Source: Pseudomonadota bacterium
GTDB lineage: Bacteria; Pseudomonadota; Alphaproteobacteria; Rhizobiales; Methyloligellaceae
Reading direction: 5' to 3'
NCBI GenBank assembly: GCA_022567275.1
Contig: JADFHH010000003.1
Location: 1 to 18,476, forward strand
DNA: 18,476 nucleotides
Positions 1 to 7,044 of this stretch are shown here, piece after piece. The notes under the pieces are model-generated. The model saw only the letters and a list, made by a program, of their open reading frames with translations. It searched no databases and was not told where the DNA came from. Position numbers and translations under genes: made by a program. Position 1 is the first letter of the stretch. The number at the start of each line of letters is the position of its first letter.

Positions 1-1
1 G

Positions 2-925
2 CGGTGCACGGGCGGGAACGAGGAGAGCTCCGCCGCCGGTGGCGCAGGACGGCTCGACATGCGCCGCGACACCAATCTGGTGGCGGGCGCGCGTTATTCG
101 CAATCTCTGGAGGACCGCTCTTCCACCGACTTCCCCGCCGGGGCCCTGGAGCGGACCATAACACGCAACAAATCGGCATCGCTGGAGGCCAATCATGGCT
201 TCAACCGGGTCACCCTCACACTGCGCGGCGAGTTGTTTGAAGAGGATTTCGACGACGGCACGGCAATTGGCGGCGCGGTCATCAATAATGACGACCGGAA
301 TTTTGTCGAGCGCCGCGTGACCGGGCGCGCCGCTTATGAATTCATGCCCGATGTCGCCGCTTTTGCGCAAGCCAGCGTCAATGAGCGGATTTTCGCTGAA
401 AGCTTCGACGACGATGGAACGCGCAACGGTTCCTCGGGCTATAACATGCAAGCCGGCGTGTCGTTTCAGCTGACCGGCAAGCTGACCGGTGAGATCAGCG
501 CCGGTTACACACACCAGACGCCCGACGATGTCACGCTTTCGGTTATTGACGGCCTGATTTTGAACGCCGGTCTGGAGTGGCAGGCCACGGGGCTGACAAT
601 TGTGCGTCTGGATGCCGCCTCCAGTGTCAATGAAACCACACAAGCCGGGTCCGCGGGGTCGATTGTGCGCTCCGCCGTTGTCTCGGTGGAACACCGCCCC
701 CGGCGTCACATCCTTGTTGGCGCGTCACTGGGATATGAGAGGGAAGAGTTCTCCGGCAGCGATAGTGTGGATGAGGATATCAATCTTGAACTTACCGGAG
801 AGTATAATATTACGCGCAGCGCGGCGCTGACGGCGGCCTACAGCTATCACGAATCCTTCAGCAGCACACCGGATAGCGGCTATGTGGTCAATAAAATCCG
901 CCTGGGTGTGCGCCTGCGCCGTTAG
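2..925 (+). CDS. outer membrane beta-barrel protein (BBP2-like), 5' end outside window
   Basis: The reading frame is open to the left edge of the window, so the 308 visible codons are the C-terminal part of a longer protein. An internal ATG at 59 is not a convincing start, because the frame continues upstream without a stop. The sequence alternates polar and hydrophobic residues in short strands separated by acidic loops. It ends in paired strands carrying the motif LGVRLRR, as expected for the last strands of an outer-membrane beta-barrel. The pattern (NLVAGARYS early, YEF..DVAAFAQASVNER in the middle) resembles the putative beta-barrel porin 2 family, which often accompanies exopolysaccharide export genes. 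That family call is from memory and the substrate is unknown. The gene converges on the aldolase gene with about 70 bases between them. Confidence 0.7.
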   Translation, partial: RCTGGNEESSAAGGAGRLDMRRDTNLVAGARYSQSLEDRSSTDFPAGALERTITRNKSASLEANHGFNRVTLTLRGELFEEDFDDGTAIGGAVINNDDRNFVERRVTGRAAYEFMPDVAAFAQASVNERIFAESFDDDGTRNGSSGYNMQAGVSFQLTGKLTGEISAGYTHQTPDDVTLSVIDGLILNAGLEWQATGLTIVRLDAASSVNETTQAGSAGSIVRSAVVSVEHRPRRHILVGASLGYEREEFSGSDSVDEDINLELTGEYNITRSAALTAAYSYHESFSSTPDSGYVVNKIRLGVRLRR

Positions 926-997
926 ACAGCACCTCGAGCGGCGCCTTGCAGCCGGGGCGAAAACGCTCAAAGCCGTCCCCTGGTTCAGGGATATGCC

Positions 998-1657
998 CTA
1001 ACTCGTTTCCTGTTGCCCGTAATTCTTGAAACGCTCCAGGACGCGGCTCATTTCCTCATGGTTCAGAATATGCGGCTCGCCGAGTTGCAGTACCGTCACA
1101 TATTGCGCCGCCAGCGCTTCGACGTCGCGCGCCAGCGCGAGCGCGTCTGCAAGGCTCGCGCCGCAGGCAATCTGTCCGTGATTGGCCATCAGGCACGCCT
1201 TGCGGTCCGCCAGCGCGGCGGCGATATTGTCCGCCAGTTCGCGTGTGCCAAAGGTGGCGTACCGGGCGAGCGGAATGTCCCTGCCCCCGGCGACGGCCAC
1301 CATATAGTGAAACGCGGGGATCGGCTTGCGGGCGCAGGCGAGCGCCGTGGCGAAACGCGAATGGGCATGGAGGATGGCGTTTGCATCGGGGCGCGCGGCA
1401 TAGGCCGCCATGTGAAAGCGCCATTCGCTCGATGGGGCGCGTGCGCCCGCGGGCGTGTTTCCTTGTGTGTCCACGAAAACAATGTCTTCCGGTATCAGCT
1501 CGTCATAGGCCATGCCGGTGGGCGTTATCAGCATGCCCCTGCCATGGCGCGCCGATACATTGCCCGAGATGCCCGGCGACAGACCCTCCGCGCTCATGGC
1601 CAGTGCGGTGTCGATGATTTCCTGAGCGAGCCAGAGTTCATCGGCGCTATCGGTCAT
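998..1657 (-). CDS. ald2: class II (fuculose-phosphate-type) aldolase, probable methylthioribulose-1-phosphate aldolase
   Basis: The protein is 219 residues and very close in pattern to L-fuculose-1-phosphate aldolase. It has the phosphate-binding SGN motif (31-33), the catalytic Glu in PSSE (78), zinc ligands H97 and H99 in ILHAHS, and the third ligand H160 in ANHG. It also has the FucA-like stretch HYMVAVAGG and the ending VLERFKNYG. I chose the ATG at 1657 over an in-frame TTG at 1693 because GGAG lies 7 nt upstream. This start overlaps the mtnA stop by 11 nt, so translational coupling is likely. It is the last gene of the mtnP-apt-mtnA operon. In the DHAP shunt described in Rhodospirillum rubrum and pathogenic E. 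coli, a FucA-like aldolase (Ald2) cleaves methylthioribulose-1-phosphate to DHAP and methylthioacetaldehyde. MtnB dehydratase belongs to the same superfamily and is the main alternative, but the sequence looks more FucA-like. The class is certain; the substrate is inferred. Confidence 0.85.
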   Translation of the reverse strand: MTDSADELWLAQEIIDTALAMSAEGLSPGISGNVSARHGRGMLITPTGMAYDELIPEDIVFVDTQGNTPAGARAPSSEWRFHMAAYAARPDANAILHAHSRFATALACARKPIPAFHYMVAVAGGRDIPLARYATFGTRELADNIAAALADRKACLMANHGQIACGASLADALALARDVEALAAQYVTVLQLGEPHILNHEEMSRVLERFKNYGQQETS

Positions 1658-2744
1658 CGGCCCGCTCCGGATACAGCCCGAGCAAACCCTCAAGGCTCGC
1701 CGCGCACACGCCGCGCTCGGTGATAAGGCCGGTAATGAGGCGCGCAGGCGTCACGTCAAAGGCCGGATTGGCCGCCGGGCTGCCGGGCGCGGCAATATCT
1801 ATCGTGACAATGTCTCCCTCGCCTGTGCGCCCGGTCATTTGCGTGACCTCTTCGGGCGCGCGCTCCTCGATCGGAATGTCAAACCCGTCCATCGAGGACC
1901 AGTCGATTGTCGTATGCGGCAAGGCCACGTAGAACGGCACTTCATTGTCGGCCGCCGCCAGCGCCTTGAGATAAGTGCCGATCTTGTTGACGACGTCGCC
2001 ATTGGCGGCGGTACGGTCTGTCCCGGTGATGCACAAATCGACCTCGCCGCGCTGTATCAGATGCCCGCCCGCATTGTCGGTGATGATGGTGTGGGGAATG
2101 TCTTCGTGCCCAAGCTCGAAGGCGGTCAGCGCCGCGCCCTGATTGCGCGGGCGGGTTTCATCGACCCAGACATGGACGGGGATGCCCTCGGCCTGCGCCT
2201 GATAGATGGGCGAGGTCGCCGTGCCCCAGTCGACGGTCGCGAGCCAGCCGGCATTGCAATGGGTGAGAATATTGACGGGCGCGCCCTTCTTGCGCCGCGC
2301 GATCCGCGCAATGAGGCCAAGTCCGTGCACACCGATCATGCGGCAGGTTTCCACGTCTTCATCGCAGATCTCGCCAGCCCGCGCGTAGGCCGCGATCACC
2401 CGCTTCTCGCGCGCCAGATTGCGCACCGTGTGCGTCATCTCGTCGATCGCCCAGCGCAGATTGACCGCTGTGGGCCGTGTGGCCATCAGCAATTCACTGG
2501 CGGCCGCAAGATTTTCGTCCGACGCGTCCTCGCGCAGCGCCAGGCAAATACCGTAAGCGGCTGTCGCCCCGATCAAAGGCGCGCCGCGCACCAGCATGTT
2601 GCTGATCGCGTATGCGGCATCGGCGGCGGTTTTTAATCCTTTGATGACAAACACATGAGGGAGTTCGGCCTGGTCGATGATGGCCACCGTCCAGCCATCG
2701 TCATCGACCCGGATGGTGCGGAAATGTGTGCCGTCTATTTTCAT
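1647..2744 (-). CDS. mtnA: S-methyl-5-thioribose-1-phosphate isomerase
   Basis: The enzyme converts the aldose 5-methylthioribose-1-phosphate made by MtnP into the ketose methylthioribulose-1-phosphate. The protein is 365 residues from the ATG at 2744, normal for the family. Visible family motifs are RGAPLIGA (53-60), the catalytic Cys163 in THCNAGWLAT, VDETRPRNQGA (195-205), and the catalytic Asp243 in GTDRTAANGDVVNKIG. An upstream in-frame start at 2777 would overlap apt and add residues absent from relatives. Starting at 2744 leaves a 13-nt gap after the apt stop, with a GAGG element about 11 nt upstream, and the N-terminus MKIDGTHFRTI matches the family. It is the third gene of a minus-strand operon and is followed by an overlapping aldolase gene. 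Confidence 0.95.
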   Translation of the reverse strand: MKIDGTHFRTIRVDDDGWTVAIIDQAELPHVFVIKGLKTAADAAYAISNMLVRGAPLIGATAAYGICLALREDASDENLAAASELLMATRPTAVNLRWAIDEMTHTVRNLAREKRVIAAYARAGEICDEDVETCRMIGVHGLGLIARIARRKKGAPVNILTHCNAGWLATVDWGTATSPIYQAQAEGIPVHVWVDETRPRNQGAALTAFELGHEDIPHTIITDNAGGHLIQRGEVDLCITGTDRTAANGDVVNKIGTYLKALAAADNEVPFYVALPHTTIDWSSMDGFDIPIEERAPEEVTQMTGRTGEGDIVTIDIAAPGSPAANPAFDVTPARLITGLITERGVCAASLEGLLGLYPERADDR

Positions 2745-2757
2745 GCTGTCAGCCGCC

Positions 2758-3294
2758 TCAATCCCCTTCAAACTCAATCAGCGTATAGCACTCAACCCCC
2801 ATCGCCTCGACCCGGCTCCGGCCCTTGAGATCAGGCAAATCGATAACGAAGGCCGCGCCGACAATTTCCGCGTCCAGTTTGCGCAGCAGCTTGACGGCGG
2901 CGGCCGCCGTGCCGCCGGTGGCGATCAGGTCGTCGACCAGCAAGACGCGCGCGCCATGAGCGATGGCGTCGGTGTGAATTTCGATGACGCCGGCGCCATA
3001 TTCCAGCTCATAATCCTGGCCGATGGTTTTTCCCGGCAGCTTGCCCTGCTTGCGGATGGGCACGAATCCGCACCCCAGCCGATCGGCAACCGCTCCGCCC
3101 AAAATAAATCCGCGCGCCTCGATGCCGGCGACCGCGTCCACGGCGCTCTCCCGATAGGGCGCGGCGAGCTGGTCCACGCAGGCGCTCAAACCCTTTGCAT
3201 TCCCCAGCAGGGTGGTGATGTCGCGGAACATGATGCCGGGCCTGGGGTAATCGGGGATGGTGCGCACCAGCGCCTTGAGATCGGCTTTTGTCAT
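2758..3294 (-). CDS. apt: adenine phosphoribosyltransferase
   Basis: Apt condenses adenine with PRPP to give AMP. The protein is 178 residues, typical for bacterial Apt. Recognisable segments are IPDYPRPGIMFRDITTLL near the N-terminus, IEARGF (58-63), the flexible-loop stretch RKQGKLPG (81-88), and the PRPP-binding motif VLLVDDLIATGGT (117-129). I chose the ATG at 3294: longer reading frames add a low-complexity N-terminus that overlaps mtnP and has no counterpart in Apt. The gene sits 13 nt after mtnP and 13 nt before mtnA. That placement makes sense because MtnP releases adenine, which Apt returns to the nucleotide pool. Confidence 0.96.
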   Translation of the reverse strand: MTKADLKALVRTIPDYPRPGIMFRDITTLLGNAKGLSACVDQLAAPYRESAVDAVAGIEARGFILGGAVADRLGCGFVPIRKQGKLPGKTIGQDYELEYGAGVIEIHTDAIAHGARVLLVDDLIATGGTAAAAVKLLRKLDAEIVGAAFVIDLPDLKGRSRVEAMGVECYTLIEFEGD

Positions 3295-3307
3295 GGTCCG
3301 CACCCCG

Positions 3308-4177
3308 CTACAGCACGCGGCCCGCCACCGCGTCGAGCTTGCGCAGAAGCTCAGGATCGCGCGCGCCGGGCGCGGTAATGATCGCCATATCCAGCGCCCG
3401 GTCGGAGCCGATGGGGCAGGGTTCATGGGTGCGCGGAAATTCGCGCGCGAGATGGCCGATCAGGCGTTTGGCCTTGTCCACATTGTCGTGCAGGGTCTTC
3501 AGCAATATTTCGATATTGATGTCCTCATGGGCTTCATGCCAGCAATCATAGTCGGTGACCATGGCCAGCGTCGCGTAACAAATCTCCGCCTCGCGGGCGA
3601 GTTTTGCTTCGGGCATGTTGGTCATGCCGATGACATCGCAATTCCACGAACGGTAGAGGTTCGATTCCGCGCGGGTCGAGAATTGCGGGCCTTCCATGAC
3701 GAGATAGGTTCCGCCGCGCTGATAGTCGAGCTTCTCGGCCCTGGCCGCCTTCTCGATCCGATCGGCAAGGCCGGGGCTGACCGGATCGGCGAACGCCACA
3801 TGGGCAACGCAGCCCGGTCCAAAAAAGCTTTTTTCGCGCGCGAAGGTGCGGTCGATAAACTGGTCCACCAGCACCAACGTGCCGGGCTTGAGTTCCTCGC
3901 GGAACGAGCCGCACGCCGAAACCGACACAAGATCGGTGACCCCGGCACGCTTCATGGCGTCGATATTGGCGCGGTAGTTGATCTGGCTCGGCCCCAGAGT
4001 GTGGCCGCGCCCGTGGCGCGGCAAAAACACCAGCGGCAATCCGTCTATTTCCCCGAAACCCAGCTCGTCAGAGGGTTCGCCCCAGGGCGTGAGGATGCGC
4101 TTCGAGTGAATGTTCTCCAATCCGGGCAGGTCGTAAACCCCGCTGCCGCCTATGATCCCCAATACCGATTTTGTCAT
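3308..4177 (-). CDS. mtnP: S-methyl-5'-thioadenosine phosphorylase
   Basis: MtnP cleaves 5'-methylthioadenosine (a by-product of polyamine and homoserine-lactone synthesis) with phosphate to adenine and methylthioribose-1-phosphate. The protein is 289 residues. It carries the phosphate-binding GGSG (10-13), PRHG (53-56), the purine-nucleoside-phosphorylase signature GGTYLVMEGPQFSTRAE (155-171), and DYD (209-211). MTA phosphorylases use the Asp residues of DYD to recognise adenine, whereas guanine/hypoxanthine PNPs carry Asn. The start at 4177 follows the family N-terminus (MTKSVLGIIGGSG), with AGGA about 11 nt upstream; the longer frame up to 4249 looks like untranslated leader. It is the first gene of the operon and diverges from msrB. 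Activity on 5'-deoxyadenosine is also possible. Confidence 0.95.
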   Translation of the reverse strand: MTKSVLGIIGGSGVYDLPGLENIHSKRILTPWGEPSDELGFGEIDGLPLVFLPRHGRGHTLGPSQINYRANIDAMKRAGVTDLVSVSACGSFREELKPGTLVLVDQFIDRTFAREKSFFGPGCVAHVAFADPVSPGLADRIEKAARAEKLDYQRGGTYLVMEGPQFSTRAESNLYRSWNCDVIGMTNMPEAKLAREAEICYATLAMVTDYDCWHEAHEDINIEILLKTLHDNVDKAKRLIGHLAREFPRTHEPCPIGSDRALDMAIITAPGARDPELLRKLDAVAGRVL

Positions 4178-4220
4178 GGCTTGTTCATTCCTGCTTGCTC
4201 CTGTCGAGTTGCCCGCGGGG

Positions 4221-4249
4221 ACCATAGCCTTGTGTCGGGTTGCCGCCAA
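4221..4249 (-). promoter_or_regulatory. candidate sigma70-type promoter for mtnP-apt-mtnA-aldolase
   Basis: On the minus strand a TTGGCG (-35, 4 of 6 consensus positions) is followed after 17 nt by TATGGT (-10, 4 of 6). Transcription would begin near 4214, giving a leader of about 37 nt before the mtnP ATG. The spacing is ideal but both hexamers are only moderate matches. Confidence 0.35.
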
Positions 4250-4367
4250 AGATAAAAGTCATATTGCAGCGGCAGCGCCCCGCCCCGTGCATCCAAAGTC
4301 CGCGCCCGCGCGTTGCTACGGCCAGATGACAATGATCAGCCCCGCAAACCCCTGGAGGAGCAAAGGC

Positions 4368-4874
4368 ATGGATCATACAAAGCGGCATTTTATGCAACTG
4401 CTCGGCGCCGGCGCCATGCTGGCCATAACCGGTGCGGGCACCGCCATGACCGGTATGGGCCACGCCGTGGCGGCGACGATTACCAAACTCAAGCTGACGA
4501 ATGCGCAGTGGCGCAAGCGCCTCACGCCGGCGCGCTACAATATCCTGCGCGAGGAAGGCACCGAGCGCGCCTATTCCAGCGCGTTGAACAATGAGAAGCG
4601 CGCCGGTAAATTTCATTGCGCGGGGTGCGAACTGGAGCTGTTCGATTCAAAAACCAAATATGACAGCGGCACCGGATGGCCGAGTTTCACCCAGCCCATT
4701 GCCGGCCATGTGGAGACCAAAACGGACTACAAGGCGTTCTTCCCGCGCACCGAATATCATTGCGCGCGCTGCGGCGGGCATCAGGGTCATATTTTCAAGG
4801 ATGGACCGAAGCCTGCCGGTTTGCGCTATTGCAACAACGGCCTGGCGCTGGAGTTCAGGCCCGCTGCGGCCTGA
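4368..4874 (+). CDS. msrB: peptide-methionine (R)-S-oxide reductase, exported
   Basis: MsrB reduces methionine-R-sulfoxide in oxidised proteins. The 168-residue protein has an N-terminal export signal (about 1-36) with a KR-type twin-basic motif TKRHFMQ ahead of a glycine/alanine-rich core and an AVAA cleavage site. This suggests Tat export to the periplasm. The mature domain has the zinc-binding pairs C84/C87 (CAGC) and C132/C135 (CARC), the substrate segment GTGWPSF, and the catalytic Cys155 in LRYCNNG. The ATG at 4368 is preceded by a strong purine-rich site (GGAGGAGCAAAGG). The frame extends upstream to 4152, but that part lacks family similarity. The gene is followed after 36 nt by msrA, so the two probably form an operon repairing both sulfoxide stereoisomers outside the cytoplasm. 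Confidence 0.93.
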   Translation: MDHTKRHFMQLLGAGAMLAITGAGTAMTGMGHAVAATITKLKLTNAQWRKRLTPARYNILREEGTERAYSSALNNEKRAGKFHCAGCELELFDSKTKYDSGTGWPSFTQPIAGHVETKTDYKAFFPRTEYHCARCGGHQGHIFKDGPKPAGLRYCNNGLALEFRPAAA

Positions 4875-4910
4875 CCCGCCATTCAAACACACAAATCAGG
4901 AGTATCCCCC

Positions 4911-5534
4911 ATGCCAAAATCTTCTTTTCTTGCCGCCGCCGCTGTGTTGACGGGTTTGTTCGCCAGTTGGGCGATGACCTCTGACGCCATCGCGGCCAGC
5001 AAATCCGCGATCTTCGCGGGCGGATGTTTCTGGTGTGTCGAAGCCGATTTCGATAGCGTTCCCGGGGTGCTGAGCACCACATCGGGCTACATTGGCGGCA
5101 GCGCGAAAACTGCGTCCTACAAGGCGGTTTCGGCGGGCGGCACCGGCCATTATGAAGCGGTTAAAATCGTCTATGACCCCGCCAGGGTGTCCTATGACCG
5201 CCTGGTGCATATTTTTTGGCGCTCGGTCGATCCGACCGATGCGGGAGGTCAGTTCTGTGACCGGGGTTCGAGCTATAAAACGGGTATTTTCACCATGAAC
5301 GAAGCGGAACGGAAAATCGCCCGCGCCTCGAAAAACAAAGCCGCGGCGGCGCTGGGCCAGAAGATCGTGACGCGAATCGTCAATGCCGGCAAGTTCTACA
5401 AGGCGGAAGCCTATCACCAGAATTATTACACGCGCAATCCGATCCGCTACAAAGTCTATCGTTACGGCTGCGGCCGCAACAAAAGGCTCAGGGCGCTGTG
5501 GGGCGGCCAGGCGCTCGCGGGCATCACCCACTGA
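4911..5534 (+). CDS. msrA: peptide-methionine (S)-S-oxide reductase, exported
   Basis: MsrA reduces methionine-S-sulfoxide. The 207-residue protein starts with a Sec-type signal peptide (MPKSSFLAAAAVLTG..., likely cut after DAIAA near residue 29). The catalytic motif GGCFWCVEADF follows, with nucleophile C39, then GYIGG, the GHYEAV segment (80-84), and VDPTDAGGQFCDRGSSY. A C-terminal Cys187 in YGCG could serve as a resolving cysteine. AGGAG lies upstream of the ATG. The gene is 36 nt downstream of msrB and ends about 40 nt before a strong intrinsic terminator. Pairing with exported MsrB indicates periplasmic methionine repair by separate polypeptides rather than an MsrAB fusion. The electron donor (thioredoxin-like or MsrQ/P-like) is not in the window. 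Confidence 0.94.
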   Translation: MPKSSFLAAAAVLTGLFASWAMTSDAIAASKSAIFAGGCFWCVEADFDSVPGVLSTTSGYIGGSAKTASYKAVSAGGTGHYEAVKIVYDPARVSYDRLVHIFWRSVDPTDAGGQFCDRGSSYKTGIFTMNEAERKIARASKNKAAAALGQKIVTRIVNAGKFYKAEAYHQNYYTRNPIRYKVYRYGCGRNKRLRALWGGQALAGITH

Positions 5535-5573
5535 TACGCGGTCACGCCGGCATCATTTCATCCAATACGAGCC

Positions 5574-5602
5574 AAAAGGCCCCTCAGGCGAGGGGCCTTT
5601 TT
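5574..5602 (+). terminator. intrinsic terminator after msrBA
   Basis: A 12-bp perfect stem (AAAAGGCCCCTC pairing with GAGGGGCCTTTT) closes a 4-nt loop AGGC and runs into a T tract. It lies 40 nt after the msrA stop and is the clearest rho-independent terminator in the window. Confidence 0.9.
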
Positions 5603-5650
5603 GACAGTCCAGCCGCTGATTTGCCGGGTACGGGCCGAACCGCTACAGTC

Positions 5651-6415
5651 ATGCCCATGAGGGGTATGAAGAAGTTTCGCAGCGCGAAAACACTGGGACT
5701 GCTGCCGGCTCTGGCCGGCGCCGTTCTGCTGCTTGTGCAGATGGCGTCCGCCCAACCGCTGACGCGCGTCGATCTTGAACTGGTGCTTGCGGTCGATACT
5801 TCGGGAAGCGTCGATGAAACCGAATATAATTTGCAAATCGAGGGGCTTGTCTGGGCGTTTCGCGACCCGGGCGTCATCGCCGCCATCATCGGCACCAGCG
5901 CATCGGGCGGCATTGCGGCCACGGTCGTTCACTGGAGTTCGGTGAATGACCAGCAACAGATCGTTCCCTGGACGCTGCTCACCGACGCCGCTTCGGCGCA
6001 GGCCTTCGCCGCAGCGATCGCGGCCAACGCCAAACGGGTCTTCTCCGACAGCACCGGCATTGGCGGCGTACTGCGCTACGCCGAACGGCTGATCGCGCGA
6101 AACCGCTTCGAGGGCCGGCGCAAAACCATCGATGTGTCCGGCGACGGGATCAACAATTCCGGCATCCCGCCATGGCTGGTGCGCGACATGGTGACCGGCA
6201 GCGGCATAACCGTGAACGGCCTCGCTATTCTCAACGACGAGCCCCATCTGCATCTTTATTACGCGCGCAATGTCATCGGCGGGGCCGGCGCTTTCGTCGT
6301 GACCGTGAGCAGCTACTCGGACATCGTGATCGGCATGCGCAACAAGCTGCTGCGGGAAATATCGATCAATATCGCGGCCGGTCCGCCCGCCGGCATGATC
6401 GCCGCCAGACCTTAA
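5651..6415 (+). CDS. DUF1194 (von Willebrand factor A-like) secreted protein
   Basis: The 254-residue protein has an N-terminal signal peptide (basic MKKFRSAK, hydrophobic core, cleavage after ASA near residue 34). It continues with VDLELVLAVDTSGSVDETEY, carrying the metal-ion-dependent adhesion site DxSxS (49-53) typical of vWA folds. The later segments (AFRDPGVIAAI, VHWSS, VPWTLL, KTIDVSGDGINN) match the DUF1194 family seen in alphaproteobacteria. Its function is unknown, but the fold suggests metal-dependent protein binding in the periplasm. Three clustered ATGs (5651, 5657, 5666) are all possible starts. A GAGGGG lies close to the last one, so the true start could be up to five codons further in. 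It follows the msr terminator, so it needs its own promoter. Its stop is only 2 nt from the stop of the convergent EF-hand gene. Confidence 0.85.
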   Translation: MPMRGMKKFRSAKTLGLLPALAGAVLLLVQMASAQPLTRVDLELVLAVDTSGSVDETEYNLQIEGLVWAFRDPGVIAAIIGTSASGGIAATVVHWSSVNDQQQIVPWTLLTDAASAQAFAAAIAANAKRVFSDSTGIGGVLRYAERLIARNRFEGRRKTIDVSGDGINNSGIPPWLVRDMVTGSGITVNGLAILNDEPHLHLYYARNVIGGAGAFVVTVSSYSDIVIGMRNKLLREISINIAAGPPAGMIAARP

Positions 6416-6417
6416 CC

Positions 6418-6933
6418 CTAACCCTCCTTCGGATTTTTTTCTTCGTGTCCACGGCCGCGCCATCCGCGAAAACGGCGGTCCTCGCGGTCGAGCACGCCAT
6501 CATTGTTGCGGTCCATCCGCGCGACCAGATCGGCGTAAGGTTTGATGAATTCGTCAAGGCTGATCGAGGCGTCTCCGTTGCGGTCGATACGCTGGAAGCC
6601 GCGCACCATGCGCTCGCGTTTCACCTCAAGCCAGAGCGTCTCGAATTCGGCCAGCGTCAGCTTGCCGTCCTTGTCGCCATCGTGTGCGGCGAGCAGCGTC
6701 TTGCGGGCGTCGTCCAGCTCTTGCTGGGTCAGTTTGCCGTCTTTGTCGGTGTCGAAGCGTTCCATCAACCGCTGTCCGCGCTTGGCGTGACGCATGCCGG
6801 ATTGATGCCCCCGGCCGTGATGACCCCAGCCGCCCGAGCCATGATTTTTGGCGATGGCCAGGCTCGAAAGCCCGGCAGCGCCAATGAGTAGAACCGCACC
6901 GGCCGCCAGTGCGATTTTTGTTGCTTTACGCAT
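6418..6933 (-). CDS. exported EF-hand calcium-binding protein
   Basis: The 171-residue protein has a signal peptide (MRKATKIALAAGAVLL..., likely cut after LAIA near residue 28). A Gly/His-rich linker (HGSGGWGHHGRGHQSG) follows, then four EF-hand loops. These are DTDKDGKLTQQE (61-72), DGDKDGKLTLAE (85-96), DRNGDASISLDE (117-128) and DRNNDGVLDRED (141-152). The last has Asp rather than Glu at position 12, which is allowed but less usual. The start at 6933 has AAGGAG 7 nt upstream; the frame extends further but without a signal sequence. It probably acts as a periplasmic calcium sensor or buffer, and the His-rich segment might bind another metal. The partner is unknown. Confidence 0.85.
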   Translation of the reverse strand: MRKATKIALAAGAVLLIGAAGLSSLAIAKNHGSGGWGHHGRGHQSGMRHAKRGQRLMERFDTDKDGKLTQQELDDARKTLLAAHDGDKDGKLTLAEFETLWLEVKRERMVRGFQRIDRNGDASISLDEFIKPYADLVARMDRNNDGVLDREDRRFRGWRGRGHEEKNPKEG

Positions 6934-7044
6934 GAAAATTCTCCTTGGGTGTGGCCGCGGCCCGCAGTTCGGCCGCGTGATGCATATGCTACGCACACGC
7001 CGCGCCAAATCCGTCGCTCGCGATTGGCCGGGGGCGCAGGCGCC

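Noticed and set aside
970..997. CCCTG-GTT-CAGGG hairpin between the beta-barrel and aldolase genes as a terminator
   Set aside because: Short stem and no T tract in either direction; not enough to call a terminator.
998..1657. Aldolase as MtnB (methylthioribulose-1-phosphate dehydratase)
   Set aside because: Same superfamily and context, but the HYMVAVAGG block, the ATFGTREL segment and the ending VLERFKNYG resemble fuculose-phosphate aldolase more, and no mtnC/mtnD is adjacent. Kept only as the alternative.
3257..4255. 332-codon plus-strand open frame opposite mtnP
   Set aside because: Complete overlap with mtnP, which has all family motifs; no recognisable domain or ribosome-binding site.
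6411..6425. Telomere-like TTAACCCTAACCC at the DUF1194/EF-hand junction
   Set aside because: Only two units, and it includes both stop codons; coincidence in a circular-chromosome-type gene neighbourhood.
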